Notes: generated from the sequence alone by a model not told the origin. 34,890 nt of DNA from Mesorhizobium sp. (GCA_004020315.1 SAQG01000052.1:1-34890); one strand, 5' to 3'. Counted from the first letter of the stretch, positions 9,864 through 17,417 are shown. Numbers and translations: made by a program.

Positions 9864-10642
9864 TGGCGTTGGTTTCCAGACATCCGGCAAGCGTGCTTGC
9901 CATCGTGCGCCGCTACGAGGCGGCCGGCTTTCGCGCCTGGCCGGCGGCGGCCGTCCATTATGACGGCACCTGGGTGGTGCGGCTGACGGCGGGTCATCCG
10001 GCCAAGCGGCTGAATTCGGTCAATCCGCTCGATCCGGGCGACATCCAGCACATTGCCGAGCGCATCGGCCGCGCCAGCCGTCGTTTCGACGCCTATGGCC
10101 GGCCGCTGACCTTCCGCATATCGCCGCTGTCGGGGCCGGTCCTTTCCAAGCATCTCGACAGCGAAGGCTGGAGCACATTCGACGAATCACTGGTCATGCG
10201 GCTGCCGCTGGCAGATGCCCAGCTCGACGCCGCCATGGACCAGATCCCGCTGAAGGACATCAGCCGCTTCATCGGCGCGGCGCTCAAGGTAAGCGGCTCG
10301 GATGTGTCGCTGCGACCGGGCCTCTCGGAGATCATCGGCGCCATCCAGCCGGAAGCCGGGCTGTTCGCGCTCGAAGAGGGCACCGAACCGCTGGCGACGC
10401 TGATCTGCGTCCATGACGGCGATCTTGCCGGGCTGTTCGAGATCGCCACCCACAAATCGGTGCGCAACCAGGGCCATGGCCGCCACCTCATCCTGTCGGC
10501 GCTGAAATGGGCGCGGCTGCGCGGCGCCCGGGAAGCCTGGCTGCAGGTCGAGGCCGACAATGCGCCGGCGCTGGCGCTCTATCGTTCGCTCGGGTTCGAC
10601 GAAGTCTATCGTTATCACTATCGCCGGCCGCCCGGCGCATGA
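9863..10642 (+). CDS. Two-part GNAT family N-acetyltransferase
   Basis: A 259-residue protein. The C-terminal half (about 165-250) is a classical GNAT domain: LATLICVHDGDLAGLFEIAT, the acetyl-CoA loop VRNQGHGRHLILSALKWA (R/QxxGxG/A), and NAPALALYRSLGFDEVYRYH. The N-terminal half (WVVRLTAGHPAKRLNSVNPL) resembles the degenerate first lobe of tandem GNAT proteins. The ATG at 9863 overlaps the argJ stop by one base (TGATG), and its own stop overlaps the mutT start (ATGA), so its synthesis is tied to both. The substrate is not known. The link to argJ, which handles acetyl-glutamate and acetyl-ornithine, makes a small amine or amino acid worth considering, but a RimI-like protein target is equally possible. 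Confidence 0.88.
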   Translation: MALVSRHPASVLAIVRRYEAAGFRAWPAAAVHYDGTWVVRLTAGHPAKRLNSVNPLDPGDIQHIAERIGRASRRFDAYGRPLTFRISPLSGPVLSKHLDSEGWSTFDESLVMRLPLADAQLDAAMDQIPLKDISRFIGAALKVSGSDVSLRPGLSEIIGAIQPEAGLFALEEGTEPLATLICVHDGDLAGLFEIATHKSVRNQGHGRHLILSALKWARLRGAREAWLQVEADNAPALALYRSLGFDEVYRYHYRRPPGA

Positions 10643-11061
10643 CCGGCCCGGACCCTGTCGGCAAGCGCCTGCTCCTGGTCGCGGCCTGCGCACTGGTCGA
10701 TGCCGACGGGCGCGTGCTTCTGGCGCAGCGGCCCGAAGGCAAGCAGCTCGCCGGCCTGTGGGAGTTTCCGGGCGGCAAGGTCGAGCCTGGCGAGACGCCG
10801 GAACAATGCCTCATCCGCGAGTTGTACGAGGAGATCGGCATCGAAACCGATATTCCCTGCCTGGCGCCATTCACCTTCGCCAGCCACTCCTACGATGATT
10901 TTCATCTGCTGATGCCGCTGTTCGTCTGCCGTCGCTTCCGCGGCATCGCGCAGCCGAAGGAGGGGCAGGTGCTGAAATGGGTGCGGCCGCGCCAGATGCG
11001 CGATTTTCCGATGCCGCCGGCCGACGCGCCGCTGATCCAGTTCCTCATCGATCTTCTGTGA
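10639..11061 (+). CDS. mutT: MutT-type Nudix hydrolase (8-oxo-dGTP diphosphatase)
   Basis: A 140-residue Nudix enzyme expected to hydrolyse 8-oxo-dGTP to the monophosphate, keeping oxidised guanine out of DNA. The Nudix box is intact at residues 46-68: GKVEPGETPEQCLIRELYEE followed by IGI, matching Gx5Ex7REUxEExGU. The preceding VLLAQRPEGKQLAGLWEFPG is typical of MutT. The ATG at 10639 sits in an ATGA overlap with the stop of the GNAT gene; a longer frame to 10507 lies inside that gene. It is the last gene of the argJ operon. Other Nudix substrates are possible, but the close match to MutT around LWEFPGGK and the C-terminal lobe favour this call. Confidence 0.92.
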   Translation: MTGPDPVGKRLLLVAACALVDADGRVLLAQRPEGKQLAGLWEFPGGKVEPGETPEQCLIRELYEEIGIETDIPCLAPFTFASHSYDDFHLLMPLFVCRRFRGIAQPKEGQVLKWVRPRQMRDFPMPPADAPLIQFLIDLL

Positions 11062-11175
11062 TTGTGCCGTCCGAGACTTAGACAACGTTAATGGAAGATT
11101 TATCTTGCCGTGAAAAATTGACGGCATGGAAATCGAGGGAAGGTCGTGTTCAGGCCTTCGCCGGAGAGCGGTTGC

Positions 11176-11505
11176 ATGAGCCTCGACAGGGACTGGGATT
11201 CGATCCGACCCGACCGCAGCTTTAGGTCTGCCGGCATGGGCATATTGCGGATCACGCTTTTGTTCGGCTCGGCCGCGGTGGCGCTGGCGTTGATCGCGGC
11301 GCCCTTGCTCGACAGCCGGACGCGACTGCAGTCCGGCCGCGCCGATTTTGCCGGCGGCCTCGACAGGATGAGCACAGGCTCGATTGGAGGCACGGGGTCG
11401 ATCGGCCGTCGTGAGACCTACACGCTGCGCAGGAGCGTGCTGCAGCCGCTGCCCACTTCGATCTGCGTGATACGCGACAATGGCGAGCGCAGCGGCGACT
11501 GCTGA
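11176..11505 (+). CDS. Hypothetical single-pass membrane protein (109 aa)
   Basis: I do not recognise a family. Residues about 20-45 form one hydrophobic segment (GILRITLLFGSAAVALALIA) after a short charged N-terminus. The rest is a Gly/Ser/Arg-rich, probably periplasmic part with two cysteines (ICVIRDNG and the C-terminal Cys). The ATG at 11176 has GGAGAG eight bases upstream and is preferred over a GTG at 11146, which has poor spacing. It lies between mutT and a Flp pilin gene on the same strand, 98 bases before the pilin start. The topology could suit a pilin accessory role, but there is no direct evidence. Confidence 0.6.
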   Translation: MSLDRDWDSIRPDRSFRSAGMGILRITLLFGSAAVALALIAAPLLDSRTRLQSGRADFAGGLDRMSTGSIGGTGSIGRRETYTLRRSVLQPLPTSICVIRDNGERSGDC

Positions 11506-11603
11506 CATCGTCCAAAGCGGTCGTTTCATCGCCTGTTAAGCCTGTGCCATTAACCTTTCTTAACAGGTCAGCGCTAGGGTGCCGGCAAGCGGGATCGACG
11601 GCC

Positions 11604-11783
11604 ATGAAAACATTGCTGCAACGATTTTGGGAAGACGAGACCGGCGCGACGGCCATCGAATATGGGCTGATCGTGACCGTGCTGTCGCTGACCATCATAG
11701 GCGGCATCGGCCAGGCCGCTGACGCATTGGCGTGGCTGTTCAGTGACAATTCCAGCAAGCTTGTGAACGCTTTCGCGCAGTGA
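11604..11783 (+). CDS. Flp/Fap-type class IVb pilin
   Basis: A 59-residue prepilin. The leader ends in DETG and the mature part begins ATAIEYGLIVTVLSLTIIGG, so the conserved glutamate falls at +5 after the expected prepilin peptidase cut (G14/A15), followed by a single hydrophobic helix. This is the signature of Flp pilins assembled by Tad/Cpa machinery. The ATG at 11604 gives the usual length; the upstream ribosome site is weak. No tad, cpa or prepilin peptidase gene is in the window, so this is an orphan pilin whose assembly genes must be elsewhere. Extra solitary flp genes are common in Rhizobiales. Confidence 0.9.
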   Translation: MKTLLQRFWEDETGATAIEYGLIVTVLSLTIIGGIGQAADALAWLFSDNSSKLVNAFAQ

Positions 11784-11816
11784 TCACGACCGGCCAGCAG
11801 CACCCGTAGAATCCGG

Positions 11817-12689
11817 TCAATGCCCGCCAGGGTTTTCCAGTATTGTCTTCAGCGATATTTTCGCCGAGCCCGGCTTCAGTGGCTTTTGCTGCGAGGCGTC
11901 GGGCGCCCAGCCTGACATCCAGACGATCGGAAAACTCGCCCTGACGCGACCATCGGCATCCGAAAACCGCTCGGCGTAGATTTCGGCGGCGCGGGCAAAC
12001 AACTTTCGGGTGCCCGGTCGCCTGCTGCGGTCGACGAGCGCGCTGGTCTCGCCCATCACCCGCAAATCCGCCATCAGGCCGAACAGGGAATCGTAGCGCA
12101 CCGTCACCGTCTCGACGTCGGCGACGGGCAAGGCCAGCCCGGCGCGTTGCAAAAGCGCGCCGGCGTCGCGCACGTCGGTGAACGGGATGACGCGCGGGCT
12201 GGCGCCGCCGTAAAGCTCGGTCTCGGCGGCGAGCAGGCTTTCGCGCAACTCGGAAAGCGTACCGGCGCCGGCAAAAGCGCCAAGGAAAAGACCATCCGGC
12301 TTCAGTGCGCGGCGGATCTGTACCAGCATGCCGGGAATGTCGTTCATTGCCTGAAGCGACAAAAGCGATACGGCGAGGTCGAGGCTTTCCGGCTCGAACG
12401 GCACGGTCTCCAGCGGCGCCACCAGTCCCGCTGCATGGTCGAGGAACGCCGCATCCGCCTCCACGCGCACGATGTCCGTCACCTTGCCGCTTGTCGCGAG
12501 CACGTCGACCGCCGCCGGCGTCTGGCAAAACAGCACGGCCGCTCTGTCGAATTTGCGCTCGACGGCGCCCAGCCGCTCGGCAAGCTCCTCGGCCGCCCGC
12601 CGCATCAGGAAATCCGCCCCGGCAGTCGGATGGGCGAGCGCCCGGCGCTTGTGCGCAAGCCAGAGAGAGGTATCGACTATAGGTTGCAA
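11817..12689 (-). CDS. SAM-dependent methyltransferase, NDUFAF5/BioC-like
   Basis: A 290-residue class I methyltransferase-fold protein. The N-terminus (VDTSLWLAHKRRALAHPTAG) matches the FDRxLxxxRRxRA-like opening of the NDUFAF5 group. The SAM region is less regular than usual, and the middle carries SLDLAVSLLSLQAMNDIPGM and LVQIRRALKPDGLFLGAFAG, typical of post-motif I to III positions. In mitochondria NDUFAF5 is a complex I assembly factor that hydroxylates an arginine of NDUFS7; a bacterial equivalent role is possible but inferred. The start is TTG at 12689 with AGGA nine bases upstream, and no other in-frame start fits the family. It is divergent from comF across 53 bases. Confidence 0.8.
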   Translation of the reverse strand: MQPIVDTSLWLAHKRRALAHPTAGADFLMRRAAEELAERLGAVERKFDRAAVLFCQTPAAVDVLATSGKVTDIVRVEADAAFLDHAAGLVAPLETVPFEPESLDLAVSLLSLQAMNDIPGMLVQIRRALKPDGLFLGAFAGAGTLSELRESLLAAETELYGGASPRVIPFTDVRDAGALLQRAGLALPVADVETVTVRYDSLFGLMADLRVMGETSALVDRSRRPGTRKLFARAAEIYAERFSDADGRVRASFPIVWMSGWAPDASQQKPLKPGSAKISLKTILENPGGH

Positions 12690-12742
12690 CTGACGGTTCC
12701 TGGTTTCCGCTCTCTGATATAGGGTGGCGGAGGACCAACCAC

Positions 12743-13543
12743 GTGGCCGATCCGATGCCAGAGATCAAGCGTATTGAGATCAAGAGTATTGTCCGAAAGG
12801 CGTTGGACTGGCCGGCGCGCATCCTGTTTCCGCCGGTTTGCGCCGGCTGCCGACGGCATGTCTCGCAGCCCGGCGTGCTGTGCGGCGCCTGCTGGCCGAA
12901 GCTCAGGCTTCTGGAGCGGCCATGGTGTCCGGTGATGGGCACGCCGTTCATCCATCACATGGGCGAGGGCTTTCTGTCGGCCGAGGCGATCGCCGAACCG
13001 CCGCCCTTCGAGCGCGCCCGGGCCGCTGTCGCTTACTCCGGTGTCGCCCGCCAGATGGTGCAAGGGTTGAAATACCAGGATCGCACCGATCTGGCGCCTT
13101 GGATGGCGCGCTGGATGCTGCGCGCCGGCGCCGAACTGATCGCGGAAGCCGATGTGGTCGTGCCGGTGCCGCTGCACTGGCGGCGTTTTTTCAGGCGCCA
13201 GTTCAACCAGTCGGCGGAACTGGCAAGGGCGGTATCGCAGCTTGGCGGCCTGCCTTTTGCGCCCTCCGCAGTCAGGCGCGTCAAACTCACCCGCCAGCAG
13301 GTCGGGCTGGAGCGGCGGGAACGCGAAGAGAATGTGCGTGCCGCCTTTCGCGTGCCGGATGAGGCCGAGATCGAGATCGCCGGCCGCCGGGTGCTCTTGG
13401 TCGACGATGTCTATACCACCGGCGCCACTGTCCGCGCGGTCGCCAAGGCGCTGAAGAAGGGCGGTGCCGGGACGGTCGACGTGCTGACCTTTGCGCGCGT
13501 GCTGCCGGGGGACTTTCGGGCCGACGAGTCCGCGACTATATAG
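12743..13543 (+). CDS. comF: ComF family protein (phosphoribosyltransferase-like)
   Basis: A 266-residue protein. An N-terminal zinc-finger-like part has CAGC and CGAC pairs (LFPPVCAGCRRHVSQPG, VLCGACWPKL). It is followed by a type I phosphoribosyltransferase fold with VVVPVPLHWRRFFRRQFNQS and the PRPP-binding motif VLLVDDVYTTGATVRA near residues 219-234. ComF proteins are needed for DNA uptake in competent bacteria, acting in the cytoplasm; in rhizobia the role is not established. The GTG at 12743 has GGAGG nine bases upstream; an ATG at 12755 is an alternative. It opens an operon with grxC (26 bases on), the Nit amidase and the DUF1178 gene. No other competence gene is visible. Confidence 0.9.
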   Translation: MADPMPEIKRIEIKSIVRKALDWPARILFPPVCAGCRRHVSQPGVLCGACWPKLRLLERPWCPVMGTPFIHHMGEGFLSAEAIAEPPPFERARAAVAYSGVARQMVQGLKYQDRTDLAPWMARWMLRAGAELIAEADVVVPVPLHWRRFFRRQFNQSAELARAVSQLGGLPFAPSAVRRVKLTRQQVGLERREREENVRAAFRVPDEAEIEIAGRRVLLVDDVYTTGATVRAVAKALKKGGAGTVDVLTFARVLPGDFRADESATI

Positions 13544-13569
13544 ATTGAGAAAGGCAGGATTGCTGACCG

Positions 13570-13839
13570 ATGGTCGACGTGACAATCTACACACGGATGA
13601 TGTGCGGCTACTGCACGGCGGCCAAGCGGCTGCTCGAGCGCAAGGGCGTCGCCTACACCGAGCACGACGCCTCCTTCTCGCCGGAATTGCGCCGGGAAAT
13701 GATTTCCCGCGCGAATGGCCGCTCGACCTTTCCGCAGATATTCATCGGCGGCACGCATGTCGGCGGCTGTGACGATCTCCATGAACTGGAGGCGGAGGGC
13801 CGGCTGGACCGTCTGCTCGCCAATGGCTCGACGAATTGA
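13570..13839 (+). CDS. grxC: Glutaredoxin 3
   Basis: An 89-residue glutathione-dependent thiol-disulfide oxidoreductase with the full glutaredoxin fold. The dithiol active site is C12-G-Y-C15 in YTRMMCGYCTAAKRLLERKG. The conserved cis-proline lies in STFPQIFIGGTHVGGCDDL, which also holds the glutathione-binding GGCDD. Length and motifs fit GrxC of alphaproteobacteria. It starts 26 bases after comF and ends ten bases before the Nit amidase start, so it is inside an operon. It reduces protein and ribonucleotide reductase disulfides using glutathione, in the cytoplasm. Confidence 0.96.
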   Translation: MVDVTIYTRMMCGYCTAAKRLLERKGVAYTEHDASFSPELRREMISRANGRSTFPQIFIGGTHVGGCDDLHELEAEGRLDRLLANGSTN

Positions 13840-13849
13840 GGACATGACG

Positions 13850-14731
13850 ATGGGTGCTTTCAAGGCGGCGGCGATCCAGATGCGTTCGGGCACCAGCCCC
13901 GAGCGCAACGCGGTCGATCTGGAGCGGCTGGTGCGCGAGGCCGCGGGCCAGGGTGCGACCTATATCCAGTCACCGGAAATGACCGGTGCGCTGATCCGCG
14001 ACAGCCAAGCGCGGGCCGCCTCCTTCACGTCCGAGGACAAGGACATCATCGTCTCGACCTCGCGGAAGTTGGCGAAGGAGCTTGGCGTCTTCCTGCATAT
14101 TGGCTCGACCGCCATCCTGCGCGCCGACGGCAAGCTCGCCAACCGCGCGCTTCTGTTCGGGCCGGATGGCGCCACGATTGCCACCTACGACAAGATCCAC
14201 ATGTTCGACGTCGATCTCGACAATGGCGAGAGCTGGCGCGAATCTGCCGCCTATGAGCCGGGCACCGAGGCCGTCGTCACGGAGATCAACGGCGCCGGGA
14301 TCGATGGTGCGAGGCTGGGTTTCGCCGTCTGCTACGATCTGCGCTTTCCGCAGCTCTTCCGCGCCGAGGCGCTGGCCGGCGCCGACCTGCTTTCGGTGCC
14401 CGCCGCCTTCACCCGCCAGACCGGCGAGGCGCACTGGCATGTGCTACTGCGGGCGCGCGCCATCGAGAACGGCGCCTATGTCGTCGCCGCGGCGCAAGGC
14501 GGGCTGCATGAAGACGGCCGCGAGACATATGGCCATTCGCTGATCGTCGATCCCTGGGGCCGCATCGTCGCCGAAGCGGCGCATGACCAGCCGGCGGTGA
14601 TCATTGCCGAGATCGACCCGGCGCAGTCGGTCGCCGCGCGCAAGAAGATTCCGAACCTGAAAAATGCACGCGACTTCGCCGTGAATGCCAGCTCCGTCGA
14701 GGCGCCACGTCTCAGGGGTGCAGCATCTTGA
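13850..14731 (+). CDS. Nit-type carbon-nitrogen hydrolase, probable deaminated-glutathione amidase
   Basis: A 293-residue nitrilase-superfamily amidase. The catalytic triad is visible: Glu43 (YIQSPEMTG), Lys115 (ATYDKIHMFDVDL) and Cys161 (FAVCYDLRFPQLFR). The KIHMFDVD and CYDLRFPQLFR stretches are those of the Nit1/Nit2 branch, whose Nit1 members hydrolyse deaminated glutathione, a damaged side product of transaminases. Being directly behind grxC supports that role; omega-amidase (Nit2) activity is the main alternative. The start at 13850 is preferred because GAGG lies eight bases upstream; the ATG at 13844 is too close to it. The stop overlaps the DUF1178 start by four bases (TTGA). Confidence 0.9.
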   Translation: MGAFKAAAIQMRSGTSPERNAVDLERLVREAAGQGATYIQSPEMTGALIRDSQARAASFTSEDKDIIVSTSRKLAKELGVFLHIGSTAILRADGKLANRALLFGPDGATIATYDKIHMFDVDLDNGESWRESAAYEPGTEAVVTEINGAGIDGARLGFAVCYDLRFPQLFRAEALAGADLLSVPAAFTRQTGEAHWHVLLRARAIENGAYVVAAAQGGLHEDGRETYGHSLIVDPWGRIVAEAAHDQPAVIIAEIDPAQSVAARKKIPNLKNARDFAVNASSVEAPRLRGAAS

Positions 14732-15153
14732 TCCGCTTTTCCCTAATCTGCGAGCACGAGCACGAATTCGAGGGCTGGTTCCGCAGCAACGACGATTTCG
14801 ACACCCAGAAGAAGCGTGGCTTCGTCGATTGTCCGACCTGCGGCTCGCACAAGGTCGAGAAGGCGTTGATGGCGCCGGCCGTTTCGACTGGGCGCAGCCG
14901 AGAGAAGATTGCGCTCGCCATGGGCGAGGCCCAGAAGCGGGCGCTGGCGCAATTGAAGGCGATGGCCGAGAAGGTGCGCGAGAACGCCGACTATGTCGGC
15001 GACAAGTTTGCCGAGGAAGCGCGCAAGATCCATTTCGGCGAGAGCGATCCGCGCGGCATCTATGGCGAGGCGACGCTGGCGGAGGCCAAGAGCCTGGCCG
15101 AGGACGGCGTCGAATTCATGCCGATTCCAAGTTTCCCCGACGATCGCAACTGA
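14728..15153 (+). CDS. DUF1178 family protein
   Basis: A 141-residue small soluble protein of the DUF1178 family, whose function is unknown. It opens MIRFSLICEHEHEFEGWFRS and has a likely zinc site formed by Cys8 with nearby histidines and Cys35-x2-Cys38 (CPTCGS). An A/E/K-rich helical middle follows (about 55-100), then HFGESDPRGIYGEAT and a conserved end near EDGVEFMPIPSFP. The start is a TTG at 14728 overlapping the amidase stop (TTGA), with AGGGG ten bases upstream, so the two are translationally coupled. It is the last gene of the comF-grxC-Nit unit. The metal site is an inference from residue pattern. Confidence 0.9.
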   Translation: MIRFSLICEHEHEFEGWFRSNDDFDTQKKRGFVDCPTCGSHKVEKALMAPAVSTGRSREKIALAMGEAQKRALAQLKAMAEKVRENADYVGDKFAEEARKIHFGESDPRGIYGEATLAEAKSLAEDGVEFMPIPSFPDDRN

Positions 15154-15233
15154 GGACAGTCTTGCCCCGGCCGGAGAAAATTGAAAAACGGCATTTGTCG
15201 GAGATAGTGATCCGCTTTTTCGATTGGCTGTGC

Positions 15234-15863
15234 ATGAAGTTGATCAATAAGAGAACGATCGATGGACTGCTAGTTTTTTATAACAGTGATCATGCTGGGA
15301 AGGATGCAGATAAGGCTGTTGCCGCACTGCGATTGATTCAAAAATTTGACCCTGTGCGATACAAGCAGATCGTCCGTGATCTGAAACGGATTTGGATTAC
15401 GACTATTCCTGGAGGCATCGGGCGGTTCATAAAATCGACTTCAACTTGCGAGCTCGACCGACGGTTTGTTCTGGATGAACACACGGTGACCGAGCAGATC
15501 GCAAGTACCATCGTGCATGAGGCGACGCATGCGCGTCTCGATCGACGAGGCATTGGCTATCAGGAGCAATTGCGCGCGCGGGTGGAGGGGGTCTGTATGG
15601 GACGGGAACAGGCTTTCGCAGCGAAGCTGCCGGATGGGGCGAATATCCGCAAATGGGTCGAAGCTAGTCAAATACAGTCTTTGGAATTCTCCAACGTAGC
15701 GATGCATGCCAGGAGAATTGATGACGCGCGCGATGCCTTGCTCGATCTCAATGCGCCAGTTTGGCTGGCAGATATAATCGTCTTTTTCGCGGGACGGCGA
15801 CATCAGAGGCGTATCAGGCGAGCCGAAAGGCATTCGACAAGCGGAACTGACCCTCTTTCATAG
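15234..15863 (+). CDS. Unrecognised HExxH protein, putative zinc metallopeptidase
   Basis: A 209-residue protein I cannot assign to a named family. A helix with HEATH at residues 95-99 (QIASTIVHEATHARLDRRG) is the classical HExxH zinc motif, and Glu118 in RARVEGVC lies 18 residues after the second His, a gluzincin-like spacing for a third ligand. No signal peptide is seen. Near the C-terminus a hydrophobic patch (VWLADIIVFFAG) precedes a very basic stretch (RRHQRRIRRAERH), so peripheral membrane contact is possible. The codon use is visibly more A/T-rich than the neighbours, especially 15200-15480, suggesting a different origin. The start is uncertain: ATG 15234 lacks a good ribosome site and GTG 15207 has GGAG only three bases away. 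The motif is seen; protease activity is inference. Confidence 0.65.
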   Translation: MKLINKRTIDGLLVFYNSDHAGKDADKAVAALRLIQKFDPVRYKQIVRDLKRIWITTIPGGIGRFIKSTSTCELDRRFVLDEHTVTEQIASTIVHEATHARLDRRGIGYQEQLRARVEGVCMGREQAFAAKLPDGANIRKWVEASQIQSLEFSNVAMHARRIDDARDALLDLNAPVWLADIIVFFAGRRHQRRIRRAERHSTSGTDPLS

Positions 15864-15923
15864 GTTTGGGCGCATTCAGTTCCGAAAACGGCAGATGCGT
15901 TGCCAACGATCGCAATTTGTAGG

Positions 15924-16409
15924 CTAGCTCACGCTGCCGATCAATTTCTCAAGCAGGCGAGCAAGCGTCTCTTGCTCCTGGCGGGTCAGGCCGGAAAGTA
16001 TCTCGTGTTCGTTGGCGACGTGGGCGGCGACCGCCTCATCGACCAATGCCAGACCTTTTTCGGTCAGTTGCACGACAACCCCGCGCCGGTCGTTGGGATG
16101 CGGCCCACGCATGATCAATCCGGATTTCTCGAGCCGATCGAGCCGGTTGGTCATCGCGCCCGACGTTACCATCGTTGCTTCATAGAGGGCGGTTGGCGTC
16201 AGCGCGTAAGGTGATCCTGAACGGCGCAGCGTCGCCAGCACATCGAATTCCCCGGTCTGCAGACCGAAACGGGCAAACAGCGGAGCGAGGCGTTCTCGCG
16301 CTATCAGCGACGAGGCCTCATTCAATCGTCCAAGCACGGCCATCGGCGAAACGTCCAGATCCGGCCGTTCCTTTTTCCACTGCTCGATGGCTTTCGCTGC
16401 GCGATCCAT
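15924..16409 (-). CDS. MarR family transcriptional regulator
   Basis: A 161-residue winged-helix regulator. It contains the MarR DNA-binding core: GLQTGEFDVLATLRRSG, then ALTPTALYEATMVTSGAMTN, the recognition helix region RLDRLEKSGLIMRGPHPNDR and the wing RRGVVVQLTEKG (about residues 45-125), with a dimerisation helix at the C-terminus (TRQEQETLARLLEKLIGSVS). It lies divergent from the EamA exporter gene across 97 bases, the usual layout for a MarR protein that represses a transporter and itself. An imperfect palindrome at 16428-16441 between them is a likely binding site. The ligand is unknown. Confidence 0.94.
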   Translation of the reverse strand: MDRAAKAIEQWKKERPDLDVSPMAVLGRLNEASSLIARERLAPLFARFGLQTGEFDVLATLRRSGSPYALTPTALYEATMVTSGAMTNRLDRLEKSGLIMRGPHPNDRRGVVVQLTEKGLALVDEAVAAHVANEHEILSGLTRQEQETLARLLEKLIGSVS

Positions 16410-16427
16410 CTATCTCACCGTTAAATA

Positions 16428-16441
16428 TCTTGACGTTAAGA
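16428..16441. promoter_or_regulatory. Candidate MarR operator between marR and the EamA gene
   Basis: TCTTGACGTTAAGA is a 14-base inverted repeat with one mismatched pair, flanked by further A/T bases (TATCTTGACGTTAAGAAT). It lies 19 bases upstream of the marR start and 66 bases before the exporter start. Size and symmetry fit MarR-family sites; binding is inferred. Confidence 0.6.
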
Positions 16442-16506
16442 ATCTTGGCATTATCTTAGCTCAAGGCACACTGCTTGCCAAGGGCCGCAAGGCAATAAGG
16501 CTTGTT

Positions 16507-17403
16507 ATGAAATTTGTCTGGGATTCAGCACTCGGCCTTTTGGTCATCACCGGCGGCCTGCTCGGCCTGACGCTGCCGTTTGGCAAGATCGCCACGGCGG
16601 CCGGCGTTTCGGCCATGGTCTGGGCCCTCGTCATCTCGCTCGGCGCTGGCAGCGTGCTTCTGTGCGCCCTGCTGCTGCGCCGGCAGCGTATCCGGCTTAC
16701 CCCGCACAGGCTGCGTTATTTCTTCGTCACCGCGGCGGTGTCCTACGCCTTCCCCAATCTCTTGATGTTCTCGGCCATTCCGCATCTCGGTGCCGGCTAC
16801 ACCGGTATCATGTTCACGTTGTCGCCGGTGGTCACGCTGGTGTTTTCGATCCTGCTCGGCGTCCGGCGTCCCAATCTGCTGGGTATCGTCGGCATTGCCG
16901 TCGGCTTCGTCGGTGCTGTCATGGTGGCGGTGACGCGTGGCGAGGCCGGCCAGCCGGCCGAATTTTTCTGGGTGGCGGTGGGGCTGCTCATCCCGGTCAG
17001 CCTTGCCGCCGGCAACATCTACCGCACGGTCGACTGGCCCGAAGGGACCGGACCGATCGAGCTTGCCGTCGGCAGCCATCTGGCATCGGCTGCGCTGCTT
17101 CTTTGCGGCATCTTCACGCTACAGGGCGGCGGTTCGCTCGCCCTGCTCGGCAGCGTGCCGCTGGTCGTCGTCGGGCAGGTCGCGTCAGCCGCGGCGATGT
17201 TCGCCTTCTTCTTCCGGCTGCAGGCGGTCGGTGGCCCGGTCTATCTCAGCCAGATCGGCTATGTCGCGGCTGCGGTCGGATTGTTTGCCGGGACAATCTT
17301 TCTCGGTGAGCACTATCAATTGCTGACTTGGGCCGGCGCTGCCATCATTACCGCCGGCGTGTTCATCACCACCAAAGCGCAAAGCCAGACGGGTGAGAAG
17401 TGA
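16507..17403 (+). CDS. EamA/DMT family transporter
   Basis: A 298-residue inner-membrane protein with about ten hydrophobic helices in two repeats, the drug/metabolite transporter layout. Repeat one includes YAFPNLLMFSAIPHLGAGYT and GIMFTLSPVVTLVFSILLG; repeat two includes YLSQIGYVAAAVGLFAGTIF and LGEHYQLLTWAGAAIITAGV, both ending in the EamA-type LG(E/V)xxxxxxxxGxxxIxxGV pattern. The ATG at 16507 has AAGG six bases upstream; the frame is open further but would overlap the marR promoter. Divergent from marR, so probably de-repressed by that regulator's ligand. It probably exports an amino acid or metabolite, but the substrate cannot be told. It converges on ubiG with 14 bases between the stops. 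Confidence 0.9.
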   Translation: MKFVWDSALGLLVITGGLLGLTLPFGKIATAAGVSAMVWALVISLGAGSVLLCALLLRRQRIRLTPHRLRYFFVTAAVSYAFPNLLMFSAIPHLGAGYTGIMFTLSPVVTLVFSILLGVRRPNLLGIVGIAVGFVGAVMVAVTRGEAGQPAEFFWVAVGLLIPVSLAAGNIYRTVDWPEGTGPIELAVGSHLASAALLLCGIFTLQGGGSLALLGSVPLVVVGQVASAAAMFAFFFRLQAVGGPVYLSQIGYVAAAVGLFAGTIFLGEHYQLLTWAGAAIITAGVFITTKAQSQTGEK

Positions 17404-17417
17404 TGGGGTGAGAAGGT

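Noticed and set aside
14685..15233. Upstream extension of the HExxH gene by 183 codons
   Set aside because: The extension overlaps the whole DUF1178 gene in another frame and reads as a shadow; the protein-like part begins near 15207-15234.
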